A stretch of DNA of 64,000 bases from Lachnoclostridium sp. UBA3262 (GCA_002362575.1 DEUM01000040.1:57088-121087); one strand, 5' to 3'; counted from the first letter of the stretch, positions 43,506 through 53,383 are shown. The notes: generated from the letters alone by a model not told the origin. Numbers and translations: made by a program.

Positions 43506-44429
43506 TTATGATTCAAACAGTGCATTGACAAATTCTTCTGCATCAAAACGCTGTAAATCGCCTATCTGTTCACCGATTCCAATAAATTTTACCGGTATAT
43601 GAAGCTCTGACTGAATCGCAATAGCAATGCCGCCCTTTGCCGTTCCATCCAATTTTGTCAGGACAACACCTGATACATCTGCTACCTCACCAAATTCCTT
43701 TGCCTGAGCAAGCGCATTTTGACCTGTTGTACCATCTACAACAATCAGTGTCTCCAATAACGCCTCCGGGTATTCTTTCTCGATAATGGTATGAATCTTA
43801 TGAAGCTCCGCCATAAGATTTTTCTTATTGTGCAGGCGTCCCGCTGTATCACAGAGCAGAATATCAACATCTCTAGCCTTCGCCGCTGCGACTGCATCAT
43901 ACACAATAGCAGCGGGATCGGAACCTTCCTGTCCTGCAATAATGTCCACACCGGCACGGCTTGCCCACTCCTTCAACTGGTCAATCGCCCCTGCCCGGAA
44001 TGTATCTGCCGCCGCCAGCATAACCTTTTTCTCCATGTCTTTAAACTGCCCGGCCAGTTTTCCTGCACTCGTTGTTTTACCAACCCCGTTGACGCCAATA
44101 AGCAGGACAACCGATTTTTGTTTCATAAAGTCATAGGCGTCTTCCTGCACCTGCATCTGATCTTTTATCGTATCAATCAAAAGCTGCCTGCAGGCACTGG
44201 CCTCTTTAATTTTATTTTCTTTTACCTTTTCCTTCAAGCCATCAATAATACTCATCGTCGTGTTAATCCCGATATCGCCCATGACAAGAAGTTCTTCCAG
44301 TTCTTCATAAAAATCATCATCTATTTCTGAAAAACCATTAAAAAGAGAGTCTACCCCGGACACAAAAGACTGCCTCGTCTTAGTAAGCCCATTTTTTAAT
44401 TTTTTAAAAAAACCAACCTTTTCTTCCAT
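43506..44429 (-). CDS. ftsY: Signal recognition particle receptor FtsY
   Basis: SRP GTPase that docks ribosome-SRP complexes at the membrane. 307 residues, lacking a long acidic A domain. NG domain motifs: GVNGVGKTTSAGKLA (P-loop), AADTFRAGAIDQLK, DTAGR, TKLDGTAKGG. Order rnc-smc-ftsY is standard in Firmicutes; the ffh gene, usually next, is not here. Confidence 0.97.
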   Translation of the reverse strand: MEEKVGFFKKLKNGLTKTRQSFVSGVDSLFNGFSEIDDDFYEELEELLVMGDIGINTTMSIIDGLKEKVKENKIKEASACRQLLIDTIKDQMQVQEDAYDFMKQKSVVLLIGVNGVGKTTSAGKLAGQFKDMEKKVMLAAADTFRAGAIDQLKEWASRAGVDIIAGQEGSDPAAIVYDAVAAAKARDVDILLCDTAGRLHNKKNLMAELHKIHTIIEKEYPEALLETLIVVDGTTGQNALAQAKEFGEVADVSGVVLTKLDGTAKGGIAIAIQSELHIPVKFIGIGEQIGDLQRFDAEEFVNALFES

Positions 44430-44447
44430 ACTATATCTGCTCCTTTT

Positions 44448-47400
44448 CTACTGCTCTAATTGTTCCTCAATCAGCTTTACTGATACCAGAGTCGAAACAC
44501 CCTTCTCCTGCATGGTAATACCATAGAGAACATCCGCCGCTTCCATCGTACCCTTTCTATGGGTAATTACAATAAACTGAGTATTCTTTGTGAGCTTATG
44601 TAGATACTTAGCATACCTTTTTACATTGGAATCGTCAAGTGCCGCTTCAATTTCATCCAGAAGACAGAACGGGGACGGTTTCAGATTCTGGATTGCAAAT
44701 AACAGGGCGATGGCTGTCAATGCCTTTTCTCCACCTGACAGCTGCATCATATTTCCCAGTTTTTTACCCGGCGGCTGTGCATTTATCGTAATGCCGGCTT
44801 CCAGTACATCCTCGTCCTCAACAAGCTCCAACGTACCTTTCCCACCGCCAAACAGTTCCCGAAACACCTTGTCAAACTGCTTTTGAATATCGGCAAACTT
44901 TTCTGAAAATTGTTTGCGCATTTCCTCATCCAAATCTTCAATGATTTTTTTCAGCGCCTCCTCAGATTCAATCAAATCATCATGCTGTGTCTTTAAAAGC
45001 TCATACCTCTCACTGACCGCTTTATATTCTTCAATCGCATTGACATTTACATCGCCAAGCTCTTTAATCTTTGTCCTGCACTCTCCGACGTTTGCTTTCA
45101 TCCGCGTATAGGAAACCGCATCGTCTACTTCGTATTCTTTTGCATTGTGATAGGTCAATTCATATTCATTCCACATATAATCAACCTTATTTTCAAGCTT
45201 TTCCTCAATATTTGCCTTTCTTGAATCCAGCCGGAAGCTCTCTTTATCCAACTCATTGATGTGCTCCATCAGGGAATCTCTCTTTTCGAAAAACTCCTTC
45301 TGAGACTCCATCATTTCTTCCTTTTTCTTCGTCTCCTCCTGAATTTCCTCCAAAAGTCGTTCTATCTCATCGGCAAGCTCCGCCTTCTTTTTCTCATAGC
45401 CGTCGATTATCTCCTGCATCTGAGAAACAGCGCTGTCTGAATTATTCTGCTCCTCCACCAGTCGTTCATATTCACCCTTCAACTCCTGAAGGCTGCTCTC
45501 AATTCGATGAATATTTTCGGAAATATAGTTATTTTTTTGCTGGAAGGAAGAAATTTCCAGACGGATGCCCGCCATCTCCTCCTGAATATCCGCCTGCTCA
45601 TCATGCGCCTTCTCAAGCTCGGATGAGACTGTCTGAACCAGTGCTTTCGCCTGCTCCTCTTTTGTCCTGCTCTCCTCTAATTCTTTCCCGATATGTGACA
45701 GGGATTCTTCCAAAAGAACCTTCTGGTTCTCAATCTCCTTTCCGTCATTGGCAATTGCAAGATATTCCTTTTCTTTCTGTTCTTTCACGGATACTGCCTG
45801 TTCATATTTGATTTTTGCTGTGTTCTCTTTTAATTCCAGTTCTTTGAGCACTTCATTTTTTTCGTTCGCATTCCGAACCAGCTCCTCCACCTGTTTCTGT
45901 GCCTCTGTTATCTGCTGTTTTACCTTGTCCGCTTTCTGTTCTGCTTCCCGAATCAATTCCGAAAGTTTATCTATCTCGCGGCGGCGGCCAAGCAGATTAC
46001 TATTGTTTTTAAAAGAACCACCGGACAGGGAACCGCCCGGATTCAAAAGCTCACCCTCCAGTGTTACAATGCGGATGGAATAGTGATACTTCCTGCTAAT
46101 TTTCAAGGCATGTTCAATCGTATCGACAAGTAGATATCGCCCAAGAAGATATTCCACTACCTTGTCGTATTTTTCTTCTCTTGTAATGTGAGATGCCACA
46201 TTGCCCAAAACCCCCGGCTCTGCCAGCATTTCATCAGTAAATGGCTTGTCCTTTTTCGGCGTTACCGTCGTAAGTGGCAAAAACGTAGCACGACCATAAC
46301 GGTTTTTCTTTAACAGGTCAATCATTTTCCGCGCCACATGTTCATCTTCTGTCACAATATTCTGTATATTGCCGCCAAGCGCTGTTTCTACAGCTGTCTC
46401 ATATTCAGCGTCCACCTGAATAATATCGGCAACAACACCCAAAAGTCCCGGATTGCTTTTTTTCTGCTCCATCACACGGCGAATACTCTGACCGTATCCA
46501 TCATACCGCTCCGCAATATTTTTTAAGGAGGCAAGCTTCGAACTCAGCATATGGTATTCTTTCTGTGCATCCTGCTGTTTTTTCTGTAAATCCAAAATAT
46601 CAGCACGTTTTTTATCTGCCTCCGCAAGCAGTGACTTTCTTGCCACATACTCGTTATCCAGCTCCTTCTTAGCTGCCTTTAGAGCCTCTTCCTCTTTTTT
46701 CATTTCTTCATCTGCGGCGGAAACCTGTGACTGATTGGACAGAAGTCTCTGGTTCAGCTCCGCCCTGCGTATGCTGTTCTGCTCCAGCATAGACTTTGCC
46801 TTCTGCTGTTCTACCGTAATCCGGGAAGAAACGTTCATAGAGTCCAGAATCGTATCATTCTGTTCATTCAACTGGATTTCTTTTTCTACAATTTCCTGTT
46901 CCAGAACCTCCAGCTTTTTCTGAACTTCCGACTCTTTTTTCTGCATAACTTCCAGACTTTCAAGAGATGTCTTCTGACGCTCCTTATAATCGGCAAGCTC
47001 TGCCTCCGCCTCTCCGCGGGAGATGGTCAAAGCATCTGCCCTCTCCTTGTGGTACTCTTTCCCCTGTGCAACTGAAGCAATTTTTTCCTTTGTAATTCTC
47101 ACTTCACTGTCACAGTTCGTCATAGAAAGTTTATTTTGGTTTACTTGTTCTTTTTTTTGTTCAATGGAAAGGTCAAACTGGGAAATTGAATTCTCTATCT
47201 CTTCGTATTGTGATTTAGATTTCTCTTTCTCTGCTTTTGCCTCATCCAGTTCTTTCTTTGTGTTCAGAATATTTTTATCAATTTCCTCTGTTTCTTCGCG
47301 AAGGCTGTTATAATCCTTCAAAAACAGGCTGATTTCATACTTTTTTAATTCTTCCTTCAAATTCAGATAGGTCTTCGCTTTCTGTGCTTGTGACTCCAAA

Positions 47401-48011
47401 GGTCCGACCTGCTTTTCCAGTTCTGCGAGAACATCCTTGACACGCAAAAGATTCTGGCTCTCTATATCCAGATTTTTCTCAGCAGCCGCTTTTCTCTTTT
47501 TAAATTTTACGATACCTGCCGCTTCATCAAAAAGTTCACGGCGTTCCTCCGGTTTTCCACTTAAGATTTTATCTATCTGCCCCTGTCCAATAATGGAATA
47601 TCCCTCTTTTCCAATACCGGTATCGAAGAAAAGTTCCTGTACATCCTTAAGCCTGCATACTGTGCCATTAAGTAGATATTCACTCTCACCAGAACGGTAC
47701 ACACGCCTTGCCACCTGAACTTCCTCATATGGCAGATTTAATTTATGGTCTTCATTGGATATCGTCAAGGCAACATACGCATAGCTCTGTGGCTTTCTCA
47801 TCTCTGTGCCGGAAAAAATAACGTCCTGCATACTCGACCCCCGGAGCTGTTTTGCGCTCTGCTCTCCCAGAACCCAACGGACAGCATCCGCGACATTACT
47901 TTTGCCACTGCCATTTGGTCCAACTATACTTGTGATTCCGTTATGAAATTCAAATACCAGTTTGTTTGCAAAAGACTTGAATCCCTGCACTTCAATACTT
48001 TTTAAATACAT
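44448..48011 (-). CDS. smc: Chromosome segregation ATPase SMC
   Basis: 1187 residues, full length. Head: Walker A GPNGSGKSN near residue 33. Coiled coils flank a hinge at about residues 510-670 (GLLGVVADIIQVD to GGSLSGG). The C-terminal head has the ABC signature LSGGEKALTA and Walker B FCLLDEIEAALDD. It loads with ScpAB near parS sites to organise the chromosome. The start overlaps the rnc stop by one base (TAATG). Confidence 0.98.
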   Translation of the reverse strand: MYLKSIEVQGFKSFANKLVFEFHNGITSIVGPNGSGKSNVADAVRWVLGEQSAKQLRGSSMQDVIFSGTEMRKPQSYAYVALTISNEDHKLNLPYEEVQVARRVYRSGESEYLLNGTVCRLKDVQELFFDTGIGKEGYSIIGQGQIDKILSGKPEERRELFDEAAGIVKFKKRKAAAEKNLDIESQNLLRVKDVLAELEKQVGPLESQAQKAKTYLNLKEELKKYEISLFLKDYNSLREETEEIDKNILNTKKELDEAKAEKEKSKSQYEEIENSISQFDLSIEQKKEQVNQNKLSMTNCDSEVRITKEKIASVAQGKEYHKERADALTISRGEAEAELADYKERQKTSLESLEVMQKKESEVQKKLEVLEQEIVEKEIQLNEQNDTILDSMNVSSRITVEQQKAKSMLEQNSIRRAELNQRLLSNQSQVSAADEEMKKEEEALKAAKKELDNEYVARKSLLAEADKKRADILDLQKKQQDAQKEYHMLSSKLASLKNIAERYDGYGQSIRRVMEQKKSNPGLLGVVADIIQVDAEYETAVETALGGNIQNIVTEDEHVARKMIDLLKKNRYGRATFLPLTTVTPKKDKPFTDEMLAEPGVLGNVASHITREEKYDKVVEYLLGRYLLVDTIEHALKISRKYHYSIRIVTLEGELLNPGGSLSGGSFKNNSNLLGRRREIDKLSELIREAEQKADKVKQQITEAQKQVEELVRNANEKNEVLKELELKENTAKIKYEQAVSVKEQKEKEYLAIANDGKEIENQKVLLEESLSHIGKELEESRTKEEQAKALVQTVSSELEKAHDEQADIQEEMAGIRLEISSFQQKNNYISENIHRIESSLQELKGEYERLVEEQNNSDSAVSQMQEIIDGYEKKKAELADEIERLLEEIQEETKKKEEMMESQKEFFEKRDSLMEHINELDKESFRLDSRKANIEEKLENKVDYMWNEYELTYHNAKEYEVDDAVSYTRMKANVGECRTKIKELGDVNVNAIEEYKAVSERYELLKTQHDDLIESEEALKKIIEDLDEEMRKQFSEKFADIQKQFDKVFRELFGGGKGTLELVEDEDVLEAGITINAQPPGKKLGNMMQLSGGEKALTAIALLFAIQNLKPSPFCLLDEIEAALDDSNVKRYAKYLHKLTKNTQFIVITHRKGTMEAADVLYGITMQEKGVSTLVSVKLIEEQLEQ

Positions 48012-48712
48012 TACTGCCTCTCCTGTCTAAGTATCAGTATAGTTTCATACGCCGCCTGCTGTTCCGCACTCTTTTTTGTATGTCCACAGCCTCGACCGTA
48101 CTCTTTGCCATTGATTACACAGCACACTTCAAAGGTTTTATTATGGTCCGGACCTTCCTCTTTCAGAACCGGATACTGGATTTGTGTTTCCTCATGTATT
48201 TTCCCTTGTATAATTTCCTGCAACACTGTTTTACTATCATGAAACAGCTGTTTTTTTTCAATATCAGTCAGTACATATCGTTTTATAAATCTGCTTGCGG
48301 GCTCATATCCCCCATCCAGATAAATAGCGCCAAGAACCGCCTCAAAAGCATCCGATAATATCGAGTCTCTCCTGTCTCCCCCAGTATGCAATTCACCCTT
48401 GCCCAGATACAGATATTTTCCTAAATGAATTTCCCTTGCCGATACTGCCAGACTCATTTCACAGACAAGACTGGCACGCATTTTCGTCATCTTTCCTTCT
48501 TCCATATGCGGATTCGCCGTATAAATAAATTCACTGCTTATCAGTTCCAGCACGGCATCTCCCAGAAACTCCAGTCTCTCATTATTTGTCTCATACTTCC
48601 AATGTTTCTCATTGGCATACGAACTGTGTGTTAATGCATTTTTTAACAGAGATTTATTTTTGAAAGTATATCCGATTGTCTCCTGAAATTTTTGCAAATC
48701 TATTGATTTCAT
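48011..48712 (-). CDS. rnc: Ribonuclease III
   Basis: Double-strand-specific endoribonuclease for rRNA maturation and antisense processing. 233 residues. Catalytic signature ERLEFLGDAVLEL, the second acidic box DAFEAVLGAIYLD, and the dsRBD at the end (VLKEEGPDHNKTFEV...). ATG 48712 has AAAGG upstream; a TTG at 48721 lies too close to it. 12 bp after plsX. Confidence 0.96.
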   Translation of the reverse strand: MKSIDLQKFQETIGYTFKNKSLLKNALTHSSYANEKHWKYETNNERLEFLGDAVLELISSEFIYTANPHMEEGKMTKMRASLVCEMSLAVSAREIHLGKYLYLGKGELHTGGDRRDSILSDAFEAVLGAIYLDGGYEPASRFIKRYVLTDIEKKQLFHDSKTVLQEIIQGKIHEETQIQYPVLKEEGPDHNKTFEVCCVINGKEYGRGCGHTKKSAEQQAAYETILILRQERQ

Positions 48713-48724
48713 ATCACTCAACCT

Positions 48725-49729
48725 TTACTGCTGAATCATTTCTTTTATCTTATCATTGATACTGTTTTCCTTAAACGTAATGCACTGACCGATTGCCGTC
48801 TTTATTTCCGAACTCTTCGAATTTCCATGTGCCTTTACGACAAGTCCCTTTAAGCCCAAAAGAGGAGCACCGCCCTGACTGCTGACATCAAACGTCTTCA
48901 AAAGCCCCTTCAATGCCGGTTTTATCATCAGTGCGCCAAGCTTTGTCCGCAAGCTCGCCATAAGTCCCTTTTTGATACATCCCAGAAATGTAAGCGCAAC
49001 TCCCTCAAAGAATTTCAAAATCACATTGCCGACAAACGCTTCACAGACAAGAATATCGGTACCACCTTTTGCAATCTCTCGTGCCTCCACGCTGCCGATA
49101 AAGTTGATACCCTTGCAGTCGCGCAACATCGGATAGGTCTCTTTTACAAGCTGGTTTCCCTTTTCCTCCTCGGTTCCAATATTGACAATCCCGACCGTAG
49201 GATTTTTTTTACCCATTACATTCTCAAAATAAACCGTACCCATCTGCGCAAACTGAACTAAATGCTCCGGTCTTGCATCGACATTCGCACCACAGTCAAT
49301 CAACAGGGAAAATCCTTTCTCTGAAGGCAGGAACGGCGCCAATGCCGGTCTTTTAATTCCCTTGATTCGTCCAACGACAAGTTGTCCACCGACAAGAATT
49401 GCACCTGTGCTTCCCGCCGATACAACAGCATCTGCCTTTTCGTCCCGCACAAGGCGCATGGCAACGACCAGAGAGGAATCTTTCTTTTCCCGAACAGCCT
49501 TTGTAGGAACCTCTCCCATATCAATTACTTCCGTAGCATTTACTACCTCAATATTATCCTTCTCGTATGTATATCTGGCGAGTTCAGAATTGATTTCTTC
49601 CTCTTTTCCTACCAGAATCACTTTTATATCCGGATTTTCCTTTACTGCCTCTATCGCACCTTTTACCGTTTCCACTGGTGCGTAGTCTCCACCCATGGCA
49701 TCCAATGCCACAACAACTTTACTACTCAT
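48725..49729 (-). CDS. plsX: Phosphate acyltransferase PlsX
   Basis: Makes acyl-phosphate from acyl-ACP for phospholipid synthesis. 334 residues. VALDAMGGDYAP, the SAGSTGAILVGG box, and RPALAPFLPS are present. Start at ATG 49729 with AGGAGG. In many Firmicutes acpP lies between plsX and rnc; here it is missing, and plsX begins the rnc-smc-ftsY-ilvA-hisZGD run. Confidence 0.97.
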   Translation of the reverse strand: MSSKVVVALDAMGGDYAPVETVKGAIEAVKENPDIKVILVGKEEEINSELARYTYEKDNIEVVNATEVIDMGEVPTKAVREKKDSSLVVAMRLVRDEKADAVVSAGSTGAILVGGQLVVGRIKGIKRPALAPFLPSEKGFSLLIDCGANVDARPEHLVQFAQMGTVYFENVMGKKNPTVGIVNIGTEEEKGNQLVKETYPMLRDCKGINFIGSVEAREIAKGGTDILVCEAFVGNVILKFFEGVALTFLGCIKKGLMASLRTKLGALMIKPALKGLLKTFDVSSQGGAPLLGLKGLVVKAHGNSKSSEIKTAIGQCITFKENSINDKIKEMIQQ

Positions 49730-49762
49730 AAGAAATCCTCCTGTCAAAACTCATATGGTTCT

Positions 49763-49791
49763 AATATACTAAAAAACTGCCAAAAAATCAA
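49763..49791 (-). promoter_or_regulatory. Promoter of the plsX operon
   Basis: Minus strand TTGATT (49786-49791), 17-bp spacer, TATATT (49763-49768), starting right behind the cheR terminator. Confidence 0.65.
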
Positions 49792-49814
49792 CCACCCTGA
49801 ATAAACCAGGGTGG
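49791..49814 (-). terminator. Terminator at the end of the relQ-to-cheR operon
   Basis: Stem CCACCCTG (49792-49799)/CAGGGTGG (49807-49814) with a short loop; the minus-strand product then runs into a T-rich stretch (GATTTTTTGG). Confidence 0.85.
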
Positions 49815-49858
49815 CAATTCCTCTTGTCATTTGAATCTCCGCATCGGAGTATCACAAT

Positions 49859-50638
49859 TTATTTCTTTTCGTAAAAAAATGAATGAATACCATTAAATCC
49901 ATATTGGGATGCTCCAATAATCTGTTCTGTGCTCCCAACAAAAAGGATGCCATCTTTACAGAGGGAAGCAGCAAACTTCCTATATATCTCATCCTTTGCT
50001 TCCTCTGTAAAATATATCATAACATTTCTACACACAATCATATGTACCCCTTGTGGATACATGTCCTTCAGCAAATCATGCTGCTTAAACATAATGCAGG
50101 ACTTTAATTCATTTGAAATTTTAACTACATCGGTCGCATCTGTCTCAATAAACTTATCTCTATACTTTTTAGGAAGACCTTTAATACTTTTTTCCGTATA
50201 ATAGCCTTTCCGCGCCTTATCTAATACCTGATTATCCAAATCAGTCGCAATAATCTGAATCTGATTCAAGGGAACAAACTCACTCAGAACCATTGCCAGC
50301 GAATAGGGCTCATCTCCTGTCGAACAGGCAGCACTCCATATCTTAAGGCGTTTCCCAAATTTCTGAATCAAACCCGGAATGATATGCGTCGCCAGTGTGT
50401 TCCACTGTGCCGGATTCCGATAAAATTCAGAAACATTTATCGTAAGATGGGTGACAAATTTATCGTATACTTCCGTATCTCTTTTTAACAATGCTAAAAA
50501 ATCATTATAACCTAGTATCTGATACTTCGATATAAAATTGTCGATTCTACGCTTCATCTGACTCTCTTTATATGAGTTTAAATCAATTCCTGATAAGCGC
50601 AAATAATCCTTTTTGAATGTTTCATAATTATCCAACAT
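49859..50638 (-). CDS. cheR: CheR-type protein-glutamate methyltransferase
   Basis: 259 residues. N-terminal helical CheR domain (about 1-70) and SAM-binding domain with IWSAACSTGDEPYSLAM, ATDLDNQVLDKAR and CRNVMIYF; ending VGSTEQIIG. It methylates glutamates on chemoreceptors in the usual role. No other chemotaxis gene is in the window. It follows the rpsA stop by 1 bp and has a weak Shine-Dalgarno, so it is probably coupled. Confidence 0.9.
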   Translation of the reverse strand: MLDNYETFKKDYLRLSGIDLNSYKESQMKRRIDNFISKYQILGYNDFLALLKRDTEVYDKFVTHLTINVSEFYRNPAQWNTLATHIIPGLIQKFGKRLKIWSAACSTGDEPYSLAMVLSEFVPLNQIQIIATDLDNQVLDKARKGYYTEKSIKGLPKKYRDKFIETDATDVVKISNELKSCIMFKQHDLLKDMYPQGVHMIVCRNVMIYFTEEAKDEIYRKFAASLCKDGILFVGSTEQIIGASQYGFNGIHSFFYEKK

Positions 50639-50639
50639 A

Positions 50640-51854
50640 CTATTCTTCTGCAGAAACCTCCTCAGTCTCAGCCATCTCTGCTGATGCCTCAGTATTTTCT
50701 TCTACTTGGGTGGTCTCTTCCGCCTGAACCGTTTCCTCTGTTTGAGCGGTTTCCTCCACTTCTTCTGCAGCCTCTGCCTCCGCTTCAGCTTCCTTCTTCT
50801 TTTCTATCTCAAGCGCTTTAATGCTTAAACTGATTTTCTTCGTCTCCTCATTAAAATCTACCACTTTCGCAGTCACTTCCTGACCAACCTTTAAAACATC
50901 GGAAGGCTTTTCGACATGCTCAATGGAAATCTGGGAAACATGAAGCAGTGCATCAATCCCTTCCTCCAATTCAATAAAAGCACCAAAGTCCGTCATTCTT
51001 GCCACTTTACCAGTCAACAGTGTGCCGACACTGTATTTTTCAGCAGCATTTTTCCACGGGTTATTTTCTTCTAACTTCATTGTCAATGCAATTTTAGAAT
51101 CTGCAATATCTTTAATCATGACATTAACTTTATCGCCAACCTTGAACAGCTTCTTTGGATCGTCCACACGTCCCCATGACATTTCTGAAATATGAAGCAG
51201 TCCGTCTGCTCCGCCAAGGTCAACAAATGCGCCGAAATCTGTCAGATTTTTAACAACGCCCTCTACCATCATGCCGACTTCAATCTTTTCAAGCAATTCT
51301 TTCTGCATCTGTTTCTTCTTCTCGACAATCAACTGCTTGCGGTTACCGATAATTCTTCTTTTATGCGGATTTACTTCAGTAAGAACAAACTCTACTTCCT
51401 GATTTTCATATTTTGACAAATCTCTCTCATACATATCAGAAACAAGGCTTGCCGGAATAAATACACGTCCTTCTCCGTATGCAACGCTCAGTCCGCCTTT
51501 TAATACCGCAGCCACCTTACCGGTCAGCACTTCCTGATTTTCAAAAGCTTCTTCAAAACGCTTATTCATCTTATCCTGCTGTAATCTCTTGTAAGTAAGA
51601 AGAACCTGTCCCTCACCGTCATTTACCTTCAGAACCTTAACGGTCATCTTGTCTCCTGTTTTTACTTCGGCCGTTAAGTCAATATCTGCATTATTACTAT
51701 ACTCATTCTTCGTTAATATACCATCTGCTTTATATCCAATGTTTAAGATAATTTCATTGTCCTTAACTCCGATAACTGTCCCTTCTACAACCTCACCATT
51801 GTGGATTGTTACTAATGAATCCTCTAACATTTCCTCAAAACTTAACTCTGACAT
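50640..51854 (-). CDS. rpsA: S1-domain RNA-binding protein (RpsA-like)
   Basis: 404 residues with four S1 repeats (about 15-85, 100-170, 188-258, 275-345) and a Glu-rich repetitive tail of about 50 residues (E-T-x-Q-A/V-E-E-T units). Motifs such as GMMVEGVVKNLTDFGAFVDLGG and GTLLTGKVARMTDFGAFIELEEG are typical. It overlaps the ispH stop by 13 bp. In several Clostridia ispH and this gene are fused into one protein; here they are separate but overlapping frames. Confidence 0.92.
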   Translation of the reverse strand: MSELSFEEMLEDSLVTIHNGEVVEGTVIGVKDNEIILNIGYKADGILTKNEYSNNADIDLTAEVKTGDKMTVKVLKVNDGEGQVLLTYKRLQQDKMNKRFEEAFENQEVLTGKVAAVLKGGLSVAYGEGRVFIPASLVSDMYERDLSKYENQEVEFVLTEVNPHKRRIIGNRKQLIVEKKKQMQKELLEKIEVGMMVEGVVKNLTDFGAFVDLGGADGLLHISEMSWGRVDDPKKLFKVGDKVNVMIKDIADSKIALTMKLEENNPWKNAAEKYSVGTLLTGKVARMTDFGAFIELEEGIDALLHVSQISIEHVEKPSDVLKVGQEVTAKVVDFNEETKKISLSIKALEIEKKKEAEAEAEAAEEVEETAQTEETVQAEETTQVEENTEASAEMAETEEVSAEE

Positions 51855-52690
51855 GCCTCTAGAACCTCCTGAATAATTGTATTTGGGGTAGATGCCCCAG
51901 CAGTAATGCCTAGGCTTGTAAATGACTCAAGAGAAATGGAACTCAAATCATCTACTGTCTGTATAAAAAAAGTGTTCTCACACTGATTTTTACAAATTTC
52001 ATATAATTTCTGCGAATTTGAACTATGCTTTCCACCTATCACAATCATCGCATCGGAACGTGCTGCCAACTGTTCCGCCTCCTTCTGTCTCGTAGATGTA
52101 GCATTGCATATAGTATTCACAGCAAGTATATCATAACCTTTTTTAGAAAAAATTTCAACTAATTCTTTAAATTTTTTGTAATTAAATGTCGTTTGCGCCA
52201 CAATACAGATTTTCTGTTCACGGTTCTTCTGGCAATATGCCTCTGCTTCCTCCTTTGTTTCAATAACCGTTCCCTCTGCATTTGCCCAGCCCAGAGTTCC
52301 CTGAACTTCCGGATGGGAAGCAGAACCGATAATAATAATCTTATACCCCTTTTTACTATATTCAAAAACTGTTTCATGAATTTTTTTCACAAACGGGCAG
52401 GTCGCATCTTCATAAGAAATCCCTTTCTTTTCGATTTCCTCTGCCGTCTGTTTTGCGACACCGTGTGAACGGATAACCAGTGTCGTATTTGCTTCATCTT
52501 CAATTTCATCCAGATGATTGATAACACGGACTCCTTTGGACTCCAAGTCAGACACGACCTGTTCATTGTGAATAATTGCGCCCAGCGTGCAGACCTCCTT
52601 CTGTTCCTTTTCTATCAGATGGTATACACTGTCAACAGCCCGTTCTACCCCAAAGCAAAATCCCGCACTTTTTGCCAATTCTACTTTCAT
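51842..52690 (-). CDS. ispH: 4-hydroxy-3-methylbut-2-enyl diphosphate reductase
   Basis: Last enzyme of the MEP isoprenoid pathway; an iron-sulfur protein. 282 residues. Cluster cysteines are in AGFCFGVERA, DATCPFVKKIH and TICNATSTRQ; substrate contacts IHNEQV, RSHGV, ASHPEVQG and GGKHSSNSQKL are intact, as is the end TAGASTPNTIIQEV. ATGA overlap (4 bp) with cmk, 13-bp overlap with the S1 gene downstream. Confidence 0.97.
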   Translation of the reverse strand: MKVELAKSAGFCFGVERAVDSVYHLIEKEQKEVCTLGAIIHNEQVVSDLESKGVRVINHLDEIEDEANTTLVIRSHGVAKQTAEEIEKKGISYEDATCPFVKKIHETVFEYSKKGYKIIIIGSASHPEVQGTLGWANAEGTVIETKEEAEAYCQKNREQKICIVAQTTFNYKKFKELVEIFSKKGYDILAVNTICNATSTRQKEAEQLAARSDAMIVIGGKHSSNSQKLYEICKNQCENTFFIQTVDDLSSISLESFTSLGITAGASTPNTIIQEVLEACQS

Positions 52691-53355
52691 TTTTCCTCCT
52701 GTACCCGCTCTGCAATCTCCCGGATTGTCTTTGTCACTTCCTCAATTGACATATAAGAAGTATCTACGAGCACTGCATCTTCAGCCTGCTTTAGCGGAGC
52801 GATTTCTCTTGTCATATCCTGCTTGTCTCTGGCAACGATATCCTCCTCGATTTTATCAAGGCTGCACTCCACACCTTTCTCCTGTAATTCCTTATAACGC
52901 CTCTCTGCCCTCACGCGGGAGCTGGCTGTCAAAAATATCTTTACCTCGGCTTCCGGCAATACAACAGTCCCGATATCCCTGCCATCCATAATGACGTCAG
53001 TTTCCGCCGCCATCTTCCGCTGTAATTCCAGCAGTTTTGTCCTCACCGCGCCGTATGACGCCATAATAGAAGCATGTTTTCCGACTTCCTCCTGACGGAT
53101 TTCTGTGGAGACATCTCTGCCATTCATAAAAATATGCTGCTCGCCGTTCTGATATTCAATCCGAATGTCAATATTGTCACAGTTATCGCTTACCGCCCTT
53201 TCATCCGAAACATCAATTCCTTCTGTCATACAGTAGTACGCCATGGCACGAAACATAGCCCCTGTATCTACATAGACAAAAGACATCTCCTTCGCCACCA
53301 GCTTCGCAATCGAACTTTTCCCTGCTCCGGCAGGCCCATCAATAGCAATATTCAT
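52687..53355 (-). CDS. cmk: Cytidylate kinase
   Basis: Phosphorylates CMP and dCMP. 222 residues. P-loop DGPAGAGKSS, YVDTGAMFRA, the DGRDIGTVVLPEA motif and the CMP-binding REEVGKHASI stretch are present. ATG 53355 has AAAGGA ten bases upstream; a GTG at 53361 is the alternative. The cmk-ispH-rpsA order is common in Clostridia. Confidence 0.96.
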   Translation of the reverse strand: MNIAIDGPAGAGKSSIAKLVAKEMSFVYVDTGAMFRAMAYYCMTEGIDVSDERAVSDNCDNIDIRIEYQNGEQHIFMNGRDVSTEIRQEEVGKHASIMASYGAVRTKLLELQRKMAAETDVIMDGRDIGTVVLPEAEVKIFLTASSRVRAERRYKELQEKGVECSLDKIEEDIVARDKQDMTREIAPLKQAEDAVLVDTSYMSIEEVTKTIREIAERVQEEK

Positions 53356-53383
53356 AATCACTTATTCCTTTCAAATGTTATTT

